Shown here: piece by piece, positions 1 to 13,263 of the stretch
Layout: each line of letters begins with the position of its first letter
Numbering within the stretch: the stretch's first letter is position 1
The notes under the pieces: generated by a model
Seen by the model: only the letters and a program-made list of their open reading frames with translations
Databases searched by the model: none
Told to the model about the DNA's origin: nothing
Assembly: GCA_028564705.1 (NCBI GenBank)
Contig: JAPXFQ010000483.1
Span: 3,348,001 to 3,412,000 of the forward strand
DNA length: 64,000 nucleotides
Origin: Apricaphanius iberus
Taxonomy: Eukaryota > Chordata > Actinopteri > Cyprinodontiformes > Aphaniidae
Reading direction: 5' to 3'
Position numbers and translations under genes: made by a program

Positions 1-409
1 CAAGTCACCTAGATTCTTTTTCTAAAAATTAATCTTCTCCTGGAAGATGATGATCCTCTTGAGTGCAATGTTTTCAAGACTCACTCTCCCAGTAGCTATC
101 AAGAAGCAGAATGACAGGGAGGAATAGAACAGAGAAAAGAAATAAAAGTTTAAGCACAAAGGGTCATTCTAAACTTATAAAGATAATGGAGTAACTTAAA
201 AATAGACGAGAGGGGTGGAGAAACTAAGAATGGAAGGAAGATGGAAGGGAAATATAAAGGTATAAACTGCAAGCAAAAGTAAATTTCACCAGAGACACAT
301 AAAGAATAGAAGAACTTATGTAAGATTACTTTATTTATTAAATAAAGAAAAAGTTGATAACAGGATATGGTGGATTTTCAGTTACTGGTAGCTTCATCAT
401 TGCAGCTAA
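1..409. other. Intergenic, no gene seen
   Basis: AT-rich sequence with no ORF of note, no RNA gene and no repeat that I recognise. Confidence 0.4.
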
Positions 410-610
410 TGACGATGCCAGACCAAATGTAGGAAAGGAAATTTTATTTGTCTTGCACACTTTCAACAACACGGTAATTCAAGGTTCTTTACATTAAAGT
501 AAGAACAGCAACACAGCATCAAACACACACAAACCATAATATATATGAAAACAGTACTCATTGACAGTTCTAAACAGATGGATTTTTATCCTTGATTAAA
601 ATGATCATTT
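410..610. repeat. Dispersed repeat, copy 1
   Basis: This stretch shares a recognisable pattern with 995-1245. Both have an 'attttatttgt...gcacactttcaacaacac' block, then 'caattcaag...tttacat', then a 'gttctaaa...ggt/gattttaat' block. I infer two diverged copies of one interspersed repeat, probably a retroelement 3' region. I cannot name the family. Confidence 0.4.
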
Positions 611-849
611 CATATGATGACAGGTGGGGCCACAGCCTCAAACCAATGTCTCCATTTCTCAAGGGCTAGTTCGATGGTGAGGTGCTCAAAATCACCGATG
701 TTATCATTTTTCTTGGAATCCTTTGGAGATGAAGGCACTTGGATGAAAATATGATTGTCACCAGAGTGTTAAGATGGGACAGCAGCCACACTGGTATCCA
801 GGGGATCTACCTCCACTGTGAATTGAGCAGAGGGATCGTGGTGAATGAG

Positions 850-976
850 AATTCAATTCAGTTCAGCTTATTTATATAGCCCCAATTCACGACAAGTCGT
901 CTTAAGGCACTTCATAAGAAAAGTCATATCAACACAATTATACATTCCAATTCCAATCAGTTAAAAGTTTTCTATT
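850..976 (-). repeat. L2-type LINE 3' tail, antisense
   Basis: Read on the minus strand, this ends with the 'tatataaataagctgaactgaattgaattc' signature that also closes the LINE copies at 18238, 30920 and 32914. It is a 5'-truncated fragment of the 3' UTR with no coding sequence. The family match is seen directly by comparing copies inside this window. Confidence 0.65.
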
Positions 977-994
977 AAGGTCACCCTGCAGATT

Positions 995-1245
995 GCTATA
1001 CAATTTTATTTGTATAGCACACTTTCAACACAAAGCAATTCAAGATGCTTTACATGACTAAAATTAGAACACAGAAAAGAGAGCATAAATCACTTTGCAG
1101 ATTAAAATAGAAGAAAGTATTTACAATAACATAATAATCAAGACAATAGTTAGAATAAAAATGAAAACAAGCAAATTAAAAGCAATAACAGGATCAGGTA
1201 CTCATAGGCGGTTCTAAATAGGTAGGTTTTAATTTGAGACTTAAT
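995..1245. repeat. Dispersed repeat, copy 2
   Basis: Second copy of the repeat at 410-610: 'attttatttgtatagcacactttcaacacaaagcaattcaagatgctttacatga' aligns with the first copy over the same blocks. No coding sequence is visible. Confidence 0.4.
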
Positions 1246-1779
1246 GTGTAACTTAATCCCATTTTTTGCTTATAAACTGTATAAATGGCTCTTTACCAAT
1301 GCAATCTTTCATTTTCAGGGCATTTTTTGAGATTTCCATGTAAACTAGTTGAATTCTACATGTTTTGGTCTGAAAACATCTTAGTGCTGCCACTAATGGT
1401 AATTGTGACGTACTACATTTAAATTTTGTGATTGGCAGTACATCTTATCCATTGTCTATGCCACAGGCATGGTCTCACAGAGACGCCCTCCCTCTCTCAG
1501 AAACACTCACCCTGCCCTAATGCGAGTCGAGCTTATCTTGTGTGCTACAGTCTATAGGCGTCTCTCCACCGGTACGATTCGACTCGACTTGGATCGTCTC
1601 AACCTCAGTACCTTTTACTCTCGACTGGCAGAAGTCTTCCTGAGCCGCTCCAATACTATTTTTCGTACCACCTCAGCTGTGGTTCCATCCGTGCTGAACT
1701 GGGACTGAAAAGTGACATCAGACGGCTGTTGGTCACTGATTGGCTGGAGAGCGGAGTCACTGGAGAGTAACTTGACAGC
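1246..1779. other. Intergenic; possible DNA-transposon fragment
   Basis: No gene is seen. The part from about 1555 to 1640, 'ggtacgattcgactcgacttgg', resembles the terminal region of GC-rich DNA transposons common in fish. A related 'ggtacggtacggtgcac' stretch is at 29793-29815. I do not see both ends of an element. Confidence 0.3.
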
Positions 1780-2442
1780 GGGTGTTTCTCAATGTCAAAG
1801 CGCCTCCTGGGTAGGCGAGGCGCCTTGCTTACGAGAACACTGTCCTTCTTTGGTTAAAGAAAACGGTTTGGAACAGACTTTCCTTACGTGACCGGCTTAC
1901 GTGCTCTGTTTACGTCCCGCCTATCGTAGTAGCATTGTAGCGTAGTAATATTACTTCAGCCATGGAACTGGAAATGTATAACGAGCGTTTTACTTTTTTT
2001 TTTATATGTCGGTTAAATCAAATGTGCAAACGAATTAGTACCTCGTAGCCACCGAAGCTGTAACTACTAAGCAACTAACCAACCATATATAACTGCTTTG
2101 GATCTAAAAAAAATTTAAAAATAAAATAAAACAAACATTTTAGATATAAGCCCGATGGTTGAAATTAGTTAACTTAAATTTAAAATGGAAATTTGCCCCC
2201 GAAGTAGCTGCTGCTGGCTCCTAATGGCTGTATTCTAGGAAATTTTGGACCAATAGAAGGCATCAAGGCACCTCCGATGTATCCTTGGTAAATTAGCTAA
2301 ACGGCTAACAAACGGAGGACAGATTCCTTGGTAGCACATGAACATTGGAACACGCCTTGGCGGTCCCTGGTGACGTATCTCCTAGGCAACCGGGGCGGGA
2401 CCAAGGCATCAAGGCGAGGTTCCTGGGCATTGAGAAACACCC
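1780..2442. mobile_element. MITE with 15-bp terminal inverted repeats
   Basis: The left end 'gggtgtttctcaatg' and right end 'cattgagaaacaccc' are exact inverted repeats about 660 bp apart. The subterminal sequence is GC-rich ('aaggcg..', 'ggcgaggcgcc'). No transposase ORF lies inside, so this is a non-autonomous DNA transposon. The flanks share 'cagcg' but offset by two bases, so I cannot fix the target duplication or assign a superfamily. Confidence 0.65.
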
Positions 2443-4078
2443 CCAGCGTCTTTTAACAACAAACCGACCGCCATTTTGAAACCTCGCTACAGCAAGTGCT
2501 TGCTGAAGAACAATGACAACGTTAAAAACCAGAGTTGTGATTCAAACAGAGTTTCAGCATTTCTGAGTTTGTCGGCTGAAGAGGAGAGGAGATTCAGTGT
2601 GAGCTGGATGGAGCTGCTCACTGTGAGAGGGTTATCAAGGAGGACTCGGAGCTGATCGTGGTTCATAGCTGATGGCTCTCACCTGCAGGCTGAAGCAGAG
2701 AAACAGAGAACGCCAAAGTCCTGAACTCGCTGTCTCGTACTCTCGGTAAGAAGCAAATTTCATGCCACTTGTGTTTTTATTCAAAATATTAACCTATTCA
2801 GCTGCATATTATCTTCAGTATGACAGTTCTTTTTCTTATGAGTTATCCATAAGCCATTTTTTGTTTTTGTAAATATGAATGACCACCTTACGTTTTCTGC
2901 AGCACAGTGAGACATATTTGTTTCTATTCCTTAATTTTAATTAGTAGTGTATGTTTTAATTGCACTGTAAGGATAATACTTTAAAAAAATATCTGCGATC
3001 CGTTGTAGCGGGATCAGAAGCAGGAAAGCGGCTTACAGAGGTTGAAGATGACACGATGCCTTCAATCTGCCTTCAATCAAACCTTCCTGGGATGCTGCAG
3101 ACTAAACCATGACCCACAGACATGTGCAGCTGGACTTTGTTTCTGAACTTTTTCTATACCTGTCCAATAAAAATGTCCAAGTTATACGCTTGTATTTTCA
3201 TTTGCAGTTTCATTACATGCTGGTTGGTGGAATCATTTTACCTTCTTATGTCTGGCATCCGGGTTCAGCAACATTTTTAAAATCTGATAGCAACAATTGC
3301 TCTGGCTGTTAAAAGTAAAAAAGTCTAGCACTGCTAAATAAGTAAACTGCATACATTTGAAAGCTGATTAAAAGCCTAAGCCTACTCAAAGATGGGATAT
3401 CTGTAAAACACATTATAGTGGTGATGATTTAAAAAAATCTGAAAACATTTTCAAAGCACACAGCTTTATTACAAAACGTACAGTTGTGGTTTGTAATTCA
3501 TAGAATTCGTAGCAGTATATGGTAACTCCTTTCTCTAAAAGGGACATATAGGCGAAAAGCTGCGTTGCTCCAGCGCTGGACATAGTTTGCTGCACATGTA
3601 GATGAATTTGTTCCCACATTCTGAAGTTCTGCAGCCACTGAGCTTCGGTGAAACCCAGAAGAACGTCTCATCACTGCAAGACCCAGTTAAACAACCAAAC
3701 CGACGGTCAGCTGTGACAACTTCACAGAGCAGTCATCTGAAACACGCACACACAATACTTATTAATAAAGCCAACTTCTTAACATAGGTTTTTACGCTGG
3801 GCTTTAGTGAATAAATAAATACCCAGAGCGTATTTATAGCCCACCACATCGGGGTAGTATTTGCATCAGCTTACCCACACAAGCCATAAGTTCTAACCTA
3901 TATGTTTTAAACACACTGTGAATAAGGAAACACAAGCTGAGGCAGTTCTCTCTGAAGCTACTTAGCATCGATGCTAGCGCTAGGCTCTCTGTGCTTGTGT
4001 GCTACTTAACGTGCTGCTGGCTTCAGGCAGCGCTGACTCAGCGCCCTGAGCCAAAAGCTTGAACTGATACGTTGTTTG
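2443..4078. other. Intergenic, no recognised gene
   Basis: Two short ORFs (3109-3312 plus; 3413-3619 minus) have no motif that I recognise and no supporting context. Part of this may be the interior of an old DNA transposon, but I see no ends. Confidence 0.3.
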
Positions 4079-4079
4079 G

Positions 4080-4187
4080 CCGCTCCGCTCCATACAGCCT
4101 CTCTTTACCTATGGTGGATGGCAGAGAAGAGACCATCATTTCTCCCTTTACCGTAGGTAAATAGAGGCTTTATGGAGCTCAGCGGCA
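4080..4187. repeat. Imperfect inverted repeat (hairpin)
   Basis: The left arm 'gctccatacagcctctctttacctatgg' (about 4085-4113) is complementary to the right arm 'ccgtaggtaaatagaggctttatggagc' (about 4151-4179), with few mismatches and a short loop. It could be a small foldback element or a transposon end pair. No protein is encoded. Confidence 0.6.
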
Positions 4188-4199
4188 GCATGCCATAGT

Positions 4200-5290
4200 T
4201 CAGCCATGACTGTCTTCCAGACCACACCCCTGCGTCCCCCTCTCGTGCTAATTCTCCACACTTTGCCACGCCCCTCCGTGTCTCCAGGCCCTGCCCACTT
4301 TGGTAGAGTTTTTCAAATGTTGCCTGGGGGTGGGATGATGCTTTTTCATTTGGTTCAGTTGCTCTTTAAAAGAGTTCAGTGTCTCTGCAGCTTTGCATTC
4401 TCCTGGTAGTTTGTTCCAGATATGAGGAGTATAGAAACTGAAAGATGCCTCTCCATGTTTGGTTCTGGTTCTAGGGACGATCAGTAAACTAGAGGTGGAG
4501 GACCTGAGTGATCTGGATGGTTTGTACCACGAAAGCAGATCTCTAATGTACTCTGGTGCTAACCCATTCAATGATTTATAGACTAGCAAAAGCAATTTAA
4601 AGTGTATTCTCTGAGATACAGGGAGCCAGTATAAGGACTTTAGAATAGGGGTGATGTGTTCTCCTTTCCTGGTTCTAGTGAGAACACGAGCAGCAGCGTT
4701 CTGGATCAGCTGCAGCTGTCTGATTTATTTTTTAGGTAGACCTGTAAAGATACTGTTACAGTAATCAAGGCGGCTAGAGATAAATGCATGGATGAGTTTT
4801 TCTAGGTCTCCTTGTGTCATCATTGTTTTAATCCTAGAAATGTTCCTCAGGTGATAGAAAGCTGACCTTGTTATTGCCTTTATGTGACCCTGGAGGTTCA
4901 GGTCTGAGTCCATTATTACACCTAGATTACTGGCCTGGTTGGTAGTTTCTAGTTGGACCAGTTTAAAATGATTACTGGTAGTTAGTTGATCTATTTTGGG
5001 TCCAAAGATAAGTACTTCAGTTTTGTTTTTGTTCAGTTAGAGGAAATTATGGGACATCTAATTGTTAATTTGCTCAATGCATTTAATAGGGATTTTGACG
5101 GGTTCAACATCACTTGGTAACATTGAAATATGCAGCTGAGTGCCGTCGGCATCGTTGTGGTAGTTAACAGTATTGGTGGTTATAATCTGGGTTAGTGGGA
5201 GCATGTAGAGGCTAAATAGGAGGGGCCCGAGGATGGAGCCCTGGGGGACCCCACATTTGATTTCTGTGTGTATTGTGATGAGAATTTGCT
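4200..5290 (-). pseudogene. 5'-truncated L2/CR1-type LINE ORF2 fragment
   Basis: Minus-strand frames carry the 3' half of a LINE reverse transcriptase in order: 'CGVPQGSILGPLL' (about 5215-5255), the catalytic box degraded from YADD to DADG (about 5155), 'NKTEVLIFGP', 'SRLDYCNSIFTGLPKK' (4725-4913) and the C-terminal 'LLLVYKSLNGLAPEYIRDLL' domain (4248-4595). Stops separate the blocks. The conserved Tyr-Ala-Asp-Asp is lost, so no active enzyme is made. It differs from LINE copies A-C, so it is a second family. It is a dead relic. Confidence 0.8.
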
Positions 5291-6715
5291 AATTGACACA
5301 TAGAAGTTTCTGTTCTTAAGGTAATGTAAAGTAATAATCAGCCGTCATCCCCCCACCTCCCCTTCTTCCACCTCCAAAGAATGTGGAAGGAGGCCAACAG
5401 GAGCAGCTTCGCCTTTGCTATGATCCACTGCAGTCATGCCAGTATGATAATGTTTGTATCACCAACGTGAGAACGCAATGATCAATCTGTGCATGCAGTG
5501 AGACAGATGTGGGAGCACATACGTGAACGAACAATAACGTCTGCTCTGAGCTCCTGTGCTCACTCAACAGTGTCTGCCCTTGCGCTCTGTCTGTGCTCCT
5601 CAAGCTGTGTCTGCTGGCGCACATAACTCAGGGCTCTCAAACTGTGTGATACTACCAAACAAAATGGGAGAACATCCTAAATAAGGGGGCCTACGGTAGA
5701 CTGGCACCCTGTCCAGGACGGACCCAGACTCACATCAGTGATGCTGGAGAGAGGCACCCGCGACACTGCAAAGGATGGATGGGTATAAATTATGGATGGA
5801 TAGATAATAAATTTAACACTTGAATTTTGTAGTCAAAAGACAATTTAGGTAAGCATACAAAAATGATTTATAACTTTCTGCATTTTTTTATTAAAGGTAT
5901 TGTGGAAGATATTTTTCTTCCGGGTGGATCATCTAGATTATTGGTCCTCCTAATTACAATCATCCTGAGACAGTCCCTAACCGAAACCCCCGGCTTCAGC
6001 AGCAGTGTATGCACTCCATGAGCACAGCTCTGGGTGAGACGTTGGAGAGAGTCTCTGGTTTAAAGAAATGAATGTGTGTCGAAAACTAACTTCTCCGAGG
6101 TAACTCTGGCATGCTATACCACTGCTAGAATAAGTTTTCTACCTCTATGTGGTAACTTTCACAGGAAGATTGTTGTGACTGTGCTTTTTTTTTTTTTGCC
6201 GAGGGCGGTACTTTCCAGAAATTCTGAAAAATCCTCCATTATACTTTTAAGCAACTATGTGTCTTTAAAAACTGCTTCTCTCTCATTTAACGTATACCTA
6301 TAAGAGCCTATATCCATTAATATTCTATAAATATACCGTATCTTTTTAGCGAAAGACCCAGATAAAATAAGACTTTAACACACAAAACCAGAAAATTGAG
6401 AAAATAGTTGAAGATAATGTTTTAGAAATGATCATAATGACTGTCTATCTGTGCTTTAAATGTAAGTGTTCTGTTATTGTTTTTTTGTTGTGTTTTTGGA
6501 GGTGCTATGTATATGAGTGTATGTATATGAGAAATGTTTGATAAATAACAAAAGCAAATGTCTGACATCGATTTATTATTGGAAACATTTATTATTACAG
6601 CATTTTTATTATTGAAAACACACCCAAACGAAATAATCGTGATGCATTATGATGCATTGAGATATTAAATCAAAAAGAATCATTAACATTATAATAATAA
6701 TAGAGTCGTAAGACT
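5291..6715. other. Intergenic with a SINE/LINE tail remnant
   Basis: About 5690-5830 contains 'tggcaccctgtccaggacgg' and a 'ggatggatgg' run, as in the SINE at 19058-19402, so it is probably a short remnant of that type. The rest is AT-rich and I recognise no gene. Confidence 0.35.
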
Positions 6716-6879
6716 TACACTACCGTTCAAAAGTTTGGGGTCACCCAAACAATTTTGTGTTTTCCATGAAAAGTCACACTTATTCACCACCATACGTTGT
6801 GAAATGAATAAAAAATAGAGTCAAGACATTGACAAGGTTAGAAATAATGATTTTTATTTGAAATAAGATTGTTTTTACA

Positions 6880-7821
6880 TCAAACTTTGCTTTCATCAAA
6901 GAATCCTCCATTTGCAGCAATTACAGCATTGCAGACCTTTGGCATTCTAGCTGTTAATTTGTTGAGGTAATCTGGAGAAATTGCACCCCACGCTTCTAGA
7001 AGCAGCTCCCACAATTTGGATTGGTTGGATGGGCACTTCTTGCGTACCATACGGTCAAGCTGCTCCCACAACAGCTCAACGGGGTTCAAATCTGGTGACT
7101 GCGCTGGCCACTCCATTACCGATAGAATACCAGCTGCCTGCTTCTTCTCTAAATAGTTCTTGCACAATTTCGAGGTGTGTTTTGGGTCATTGTCCTGTTG
7201 TAGGATGAAATTGGCTCCAATCAAGCGCTGTCCACTGGGTATGGCATGGCGTTGCAAAATGGAGTGATAGCCTTCCTTATTCAGAATCCCTTTTACCCTG
7301 TACAAATCTCCCACCTTACCAGCACCAAAGCAACCCCAGACCATCACATTACCTCCACCATGCTTAACAGATGGCGTCAGGCATTCTTCCAGCATCTTTT
7401 CAGTTGTTCTGCGTCTCACAAACGTTCTTCTTTGTGATCCAAACACCTCAAACTTGGATTCATCCGTCCACAGCACTTTTTTCCAGTCTTCCTCTGTCCA
7501 ATGTCTGTGTTCTTTTGCCCATCTTAATCTTTTTCTTTTATTGGCCAGTCTCAGATATGGCTTTTTCTTTGCCACTCTGCCCTGAAGCCCAGAATCCCGC
7601 AGCCGCCTCTTCACTGTAGATGTTGACACTGGTGTTTTGCGGGTACTATTTAATGAAGATGCCAGTTGGGGACCTGTGAGGCGTCTGTTTCTCAAACTAG
7701 AGACTTTAATGTACTTATCTTCTTGCTCAGTTGTGCAACGCGGCCTCCCACTTCTTTTTCTACTCTGGTTAGAGCCTGTTTGTGCTGCTTCCTGGAGTCC
7801 AAGACTGTTTTTGCCTTTCAA
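6880..7821 (-). CDS. Tc1-like DDE transposase, long ORF, N-terminus lost
   Basis: An uninterrupted 313-codon ORF. Tc1 transposases cut and paste their element at TA sites with a DDE/D catalytic core. Seen here: a second helix-turn-helix region ('RSGRPRCTTEQEDKYIKV' then 'TSTVKRRLRDSGL'), 'WTDESKFEVFG' with the first Asp, 'LQQDNDPKHTSK' with the second Asp, and 'QSPDLNPVELLWEQLD' with the Glu. All three catalytic acids are present. The usual family length is about 340 residues. The first ~25 residues here come from the neighbouring Tc1 fragment, so the first DNA-binding helix-turn-helix is missing. It is probably non-functional, although the core is intact. Confidence 0.8.
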   Translation of the reverse strand: MKGKNSLGLQEAAQTGSNQSRKRSGRPRCTTEQEDKYIKVSSLRNRRLTGPQLASSLNSTRKTPVSTSTVKRRLRDSGLQGRVAKKKPYLRLANKRKRLRWAKEHRHWTEEDWKKVLWTDESKFEVFGSQRRTFVRRRTTEKMLEECLTPSVKHGGGNVMVWGCFGAGKVGDLYRVKGILNKEGYHSILQRHAIPSGQRLIGANFILQQDNDPKHTSKLCKNYLEKKQAAGILSVMEWPAQSPDLNPVELLWEQLDRMVRKKCPSNQSKLWELLLEAWGAISPDYLNKLTARMPKVCNAVIAANGGFFDESKV

Positions 7822-7829
7822 CCATTCCT

Positions 7830-8400
7830 GCTTGCGTTTGGGGTGCGCTTTGGGTCTTTATGTTGCTGGAGGACCCATGATCTGTACCTCAAACCAACTT
7901 TCCTTACACTGGGCATGACATTTTACTGATAATCTTCTGATTTCATGATGCCTGTGATACAGTCAAGGCCTCCAGTACCAGAAGCAGCAAAGCAGGCCCT
8001 TTTTATGTCTATTCCTCAGCGATGGGGTCTTCCTTGGCATATAGTCCCATGTTGTTTAGCGTGCAGTGTATGATACTTGTTGAAACAATTACACCACACT
8101 GCTCCAGGTTGGTCTTCAGGTCTTTAGAAGTTTGACTTGGAGTTTTTTCCACCTTTTGCACAGACATTCGTAGATTTCTGTCATCATTTTTTCTCTTTCC
8201 CACCATCAGGGAGGTTCGTGAGAGAGCCATATCTGGAAAACTTCTTAATAACATTACACGCCATAACAACAGGGATACCAAGGTCTTTGAATGTGGTCTT
8301 ATACCCTTTGGAGGTTATGTGCTTGCAAATAATTGCATTACAGTTGTTCTTCACACAGCTCCTTTGTCTTTACCATTGTAACACATGAAGAGGGAATAAC
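7830..8400 (-). pseudogene. Fragment of a second Tc1-like transposase
   Basis: On the minus strand, from about 8378, several frames encode Tc1-like pieces: an N-terminal DNA-binding part with a 'KGYKTTFKDLG'-like segment, then 'SQTSKDLKTNLEQCGVIVST' (8009-8281). After a gap comes a mid-protein stretch resembling the region before the second catalytic Asp. Frameshifts and stops break it. It belongs to a different Tc1 subfamily from the ORF at 6880-7821. Confidence 0.55.
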
Positions 8401-9593
8401 AGGTGGAGGTAACACTTTATAATTTTGTTTTGTTATTAAACATTTATATGTGCTTAGTATGTCATTAACAGGTCATTTGCAACATATTAGATAATGATGT
8501 ACTATTCTATAACTATAACTTTTTATAATGTCATTACCCAATCATTTGTACGGTATTAGATAATGATCTACTGTTACAAATGCATAAATAATGATTAACT
8601 AAACGTTTACAAACACTCATCAGATTATGATGCATCAGTGCTTTATGAATTATTGATTAAGAATTAAATGGTTTTAACATATTTTGAACGCATTTGTTAG
8701 TGAATTTCGGTCTTGTCAACATTTAAATACTGGTAAATGTGAAAAAAACACATTTATAAACCTTTTACATGTTATTTGTTGATTTCTTGACATATTATTT
8801 TGAATACAAAAGGGACTATAGTAGCTAACTCTTATAAAGTGTAAAAAAAAAGGTAAATCTGTGAAGTTTTGGAGCTTTTGTAGGAAATCCTTGATCTGAT
8901 TTAAATATCACTCCTTCAGAAATTTAAGACTTACCAGGAAATATCTCACAAACGAACGGGCCGATTTCATCATATGTCAGATTTCTAAGTTATAATCAGA
9001 CACGAGAGCTGGTCGGCAAAGACAAGCACTTTACTGTAAACCTCCTGATGCACACCTATCCCAAATCACATATACTTTTTAAACATTCTGCAACGTCTCA
9101 TTACCTGCAAATGTTTTACAGGTTAGGTTTGGCTGTCCATCAATCAACAAACACTTTCTCAACATATAGTATATGAAACATTTGTTTTAGGTATGAGTAC
9201 AAGTATGACTTTATAATTTTATCAGTAGTTTTTTTTACAACGCCTTGTTCAAGTGTTTAGAAAAAGTAGCAAAACAAAAGGGATTAGAGAATATCAAAAT
9301 TTAATTATTTTAAAAATTCTGTTCTGCAGAAGTATTTTACCATTTTTATCTTATCCAAAAAAACGGGAACAGTGTGCCACACAATTTATATCTCAAATTA
9401 CCCTTTTATAGTTTTTTTTATTAACATTTTTCCCCAAAAATATTTTTAAATAAGAATGACAAATTCTATTAATTAATTGGAAGTAACTTGTTTTTTAAGT
9501 GTTCTATGTCTGAAATTATTTCAGTCAGCACTTATGACACTAGAACACATCGATAAAAATGAGCAGCTTCTGCTTCTTTGAAAACCCTTTCAG
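8401..9593. other. Intergenic, AT-rich
   Basis: About 8480-8600 holds two diverged copies of 'ttagataatgat(g/c)tact' next to 'catttg', a short tandem duplication. I see no gene. Confidence 0.35.
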
Positions 9594-9758
9594 GAGTTCA
9601 GTGATGATGCCACTGTTGACACCGATGTTCATATCGACACCTACAGCTCTGTAGGAGGATCTCAGGTTCTTCCCTCTTCTATAATGACCTTCCTGTGTCT
9701 AGTCACAACTTGCTGTGGGTCGGTAGCTAAAGTTAAAAGAATTAAGAAAAGACACCAG
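9594..9758 (+). CDS. Candidate orphan exon with a hydrophobic segment
   Basis: A 165-nt block (55 codons, no stop) begins after a good acceptor, 'ccctttcag|gag', with pyrimidines upstream. It ends at a consensus donor, 'caccag|gtatta'. The translation has an acidic start, then a hydrophobic stretch 'IMTFLCLVTTCC' and a basic tail 'KVKRIKKRHQ', the order of a single-pass membrane protein. I do not recognise the family. No partner exon is visible, so it could be a chance ORF or a relic of a lost gene. Confidence 0.22.
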
Positions 9759-10038
9759 GTATTAGAATTTTTAAAGCTACTAATTGCAATCAAAATTGTT
9801 TAAAGTCAACAATGACATTTCCTGAAATTGAGAAACTTGTAATTATATATATAAAAAATTACATGGCTTGAAATTCAAAGTTTTATACACTACCTGTAGG
9901 TTATGGGTACTGAACTCACCTACTGAATGCACCTACAGTTAAAACATTGGTAATAAAAAAAAAACTCAGATTTCTAACCATGGTTTAGACTTTTACATAG
10001 ATATTAACTTTAAGATAGTTACCTTTTTTCAGTGTTAC
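9759..10038. other. Intergenic, AT-rich
   Basis: Low-complexity AT-rich sequence just before the Tc1 element. I see nothing in it. Confidence 0.4.
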
Positions 10039-10040
10039 TA

Positions 10041-11621
<1,581 letters not shown>

Positions 11622-12200
11622 TAAATGCAGGTTTGCTCTGGAATAAAATACATGTTTTGTACAAATTATTATGTAACATAAAACATCATAATAAACATTC
11701 AACAATAATCTGACTGAAGTAAAGAGTGGATAGGTGCTAGCCCTAATTTTAAATACAATTTCTAAAACAGAATGAGTCTATCTGTAAGATGGTGAAAATA
11801 GTGGTGATATGTAGTTAGGTTTTTCTACAATTGTTTTCTGAGAAAAAATTAAATACCTTAAGGCCTTCAATGCAAAAAAGAAATACAATTACCCAATAAC
11901 CAAATCTAAAGCACCATATCAAATTAAAAATATAGAAATAAACTACAATAAGCAATTTTTTTCATTTAGCCTTTATTTAACCAGGAAAGTCACATTGAGA
12001 TTAAGAACCTCTTTTTCAAGGGAATCCTGGCCAAGAGGCAGCAAAGGAGTTCATCACTAACTGATTCGGTATTCAAGGTATTTCAAGTTAATGAAACTTG
12101 ATTTACATTTACATTAAATTTCTTAAATCCACACTTTATTATCATTAATAATTCCAGTTATGTTGGAGATAAATGAGTATTCTAAACAAGTAAAAAATGG
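11622..12200. other. Intergenic with a fish dispersed repeat
   Basis: About 11960-12055 ('tttagcctttatttaaccaggaaagtc...ttttcaagggaatcctggcc') looks like a dispersed repeat that I associate with fish genomes. I cannot name it from sequence alone. The rest is AT-rich without a gene. Confidence 0.35.
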
Positions 12201-12240
12201 GGAAAGTGAAAGTCATCATGACCCTGCATGATGACTGGAG

Positions 12241-13002
12241 GTGGGTGATGCTGAGCCACAGCAGGAGGATGTGCAGAAAACCAGACATGGTGCACGTAAA
12301 TGTACTCTAACAGAGAAGTATTACAAGAAGAGAAAATTAAAGCTCCTAAACAAAGATTTGACAATATTTACAGAAAATGGAGAACACGTTAAATTCTGTA
12401 AGCATTCATTAACACAGTCTTCAGAGTCTTTATCAGAGGGTCTACTTAACGATATATTAGGAGATGTCTGAGGTCTTTCTGCAGATGTCCAGTGTGTTTA
12501 TGAAGATCTGTGTAAAATCTTAACTCCAGACCAAGATGTGCAGAGAAGAGTAGATTTGTGTGTGGAGATTTCAAACTTTATAGTTTCTAAAGCTTTAAGT
12601 CATCTGGATGGAAAAGTTCCAGAGGAAGAGCACGCTTGGCCAGAAGCTGGCTCTCTTTGGAGCTCAAGTAAAAGCAAACTCAAGTCTGTCACCTCCATTT
12701 TGAAGAGTGTCCCCGCTGAGCAATCAAGAACATCTTCAGTAAAGCACCAAGAAGCGGCTTCAGAAGCTGCAGCAAGCCAAGCTGTTCTAAAAGTGTTACA
12801 GGAACAAGAAAAGGAACAATTGGAACTACAGCGCCTGGAAGCAGAAGTTAAGAAGATGGCCCCTTTGGAGGCAGCAGCTAAACAACTTCGTTTAGAGCCA
12901 GAGGAAGAAGAGGTGAGGAGAAGAATAAAAAGAGAAGAAGAGGAAGCTAAAATGAAAGCTCCACTTGAAGAAGAACACACAGCTCTACAAATGGCTTTAT
13001 AA
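12241..13002 (+). pseudogene. BEL/Pao gag, N-terminal coiled-coil part
   Basis: Two open stretches (12241-12471 and 12538-13002) share a frame, broken by one stop. The second is rich in Glu, Lys, Ala and Leu with heptad-like spacing ('EQEKEQLELQRLEAEVKK'), consistent with a long coiled coil. BEL/Pao gag proteins assemble the retrotransposon particle. Assignment rests mainly on its position before the gag core at 13264-13682. Confidence 0.6.
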
Positions 13003-13263
13003 GAGAAAATAAGAAAACTAAAGCATCTAGAAGCAATGACAGAGCTCAGTGCCGCACAAGCAAGAATGCAGGTGTATGTTCAAGGGTTTGACACTAAAAA
13101 GGTATAAAGACACCTTAAGCCATAATATAGTAGCTGCTGTTAAGTCATCATGTCCTATAAGCTGTCAGCCATCATCTGCGTCTCCTGCTCCACAACCTAC
13201 GACCAGTTCTTCAAATCAAGACACAGCAGAGTTCATTCAAAATAGCAGATGCTTTATGTGCTG

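Larger units (their letters stand above)
6718..8400 (-). mobile_element. Composite Tc1/mariner region
   Basis: The left end 'cactaccgttcaaaagtttggggtcac' (6718-6744), preceded by TA, is a Tc1-type inverted terminus. A transposase ORF follows on the minus strand (6880 to about 7790). No matching opposite terminus is visible near 8400. Instead, 7830-8400 encodes broken pieces of a different Tc1-like transposase on the same strand: a 'MVKTKEL'-type start near 8378 and a DNA-binding-domain stretch at 8009-8281. I infer two Tc1 copies joined by insertion or deletion. Confidence 0.7.
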
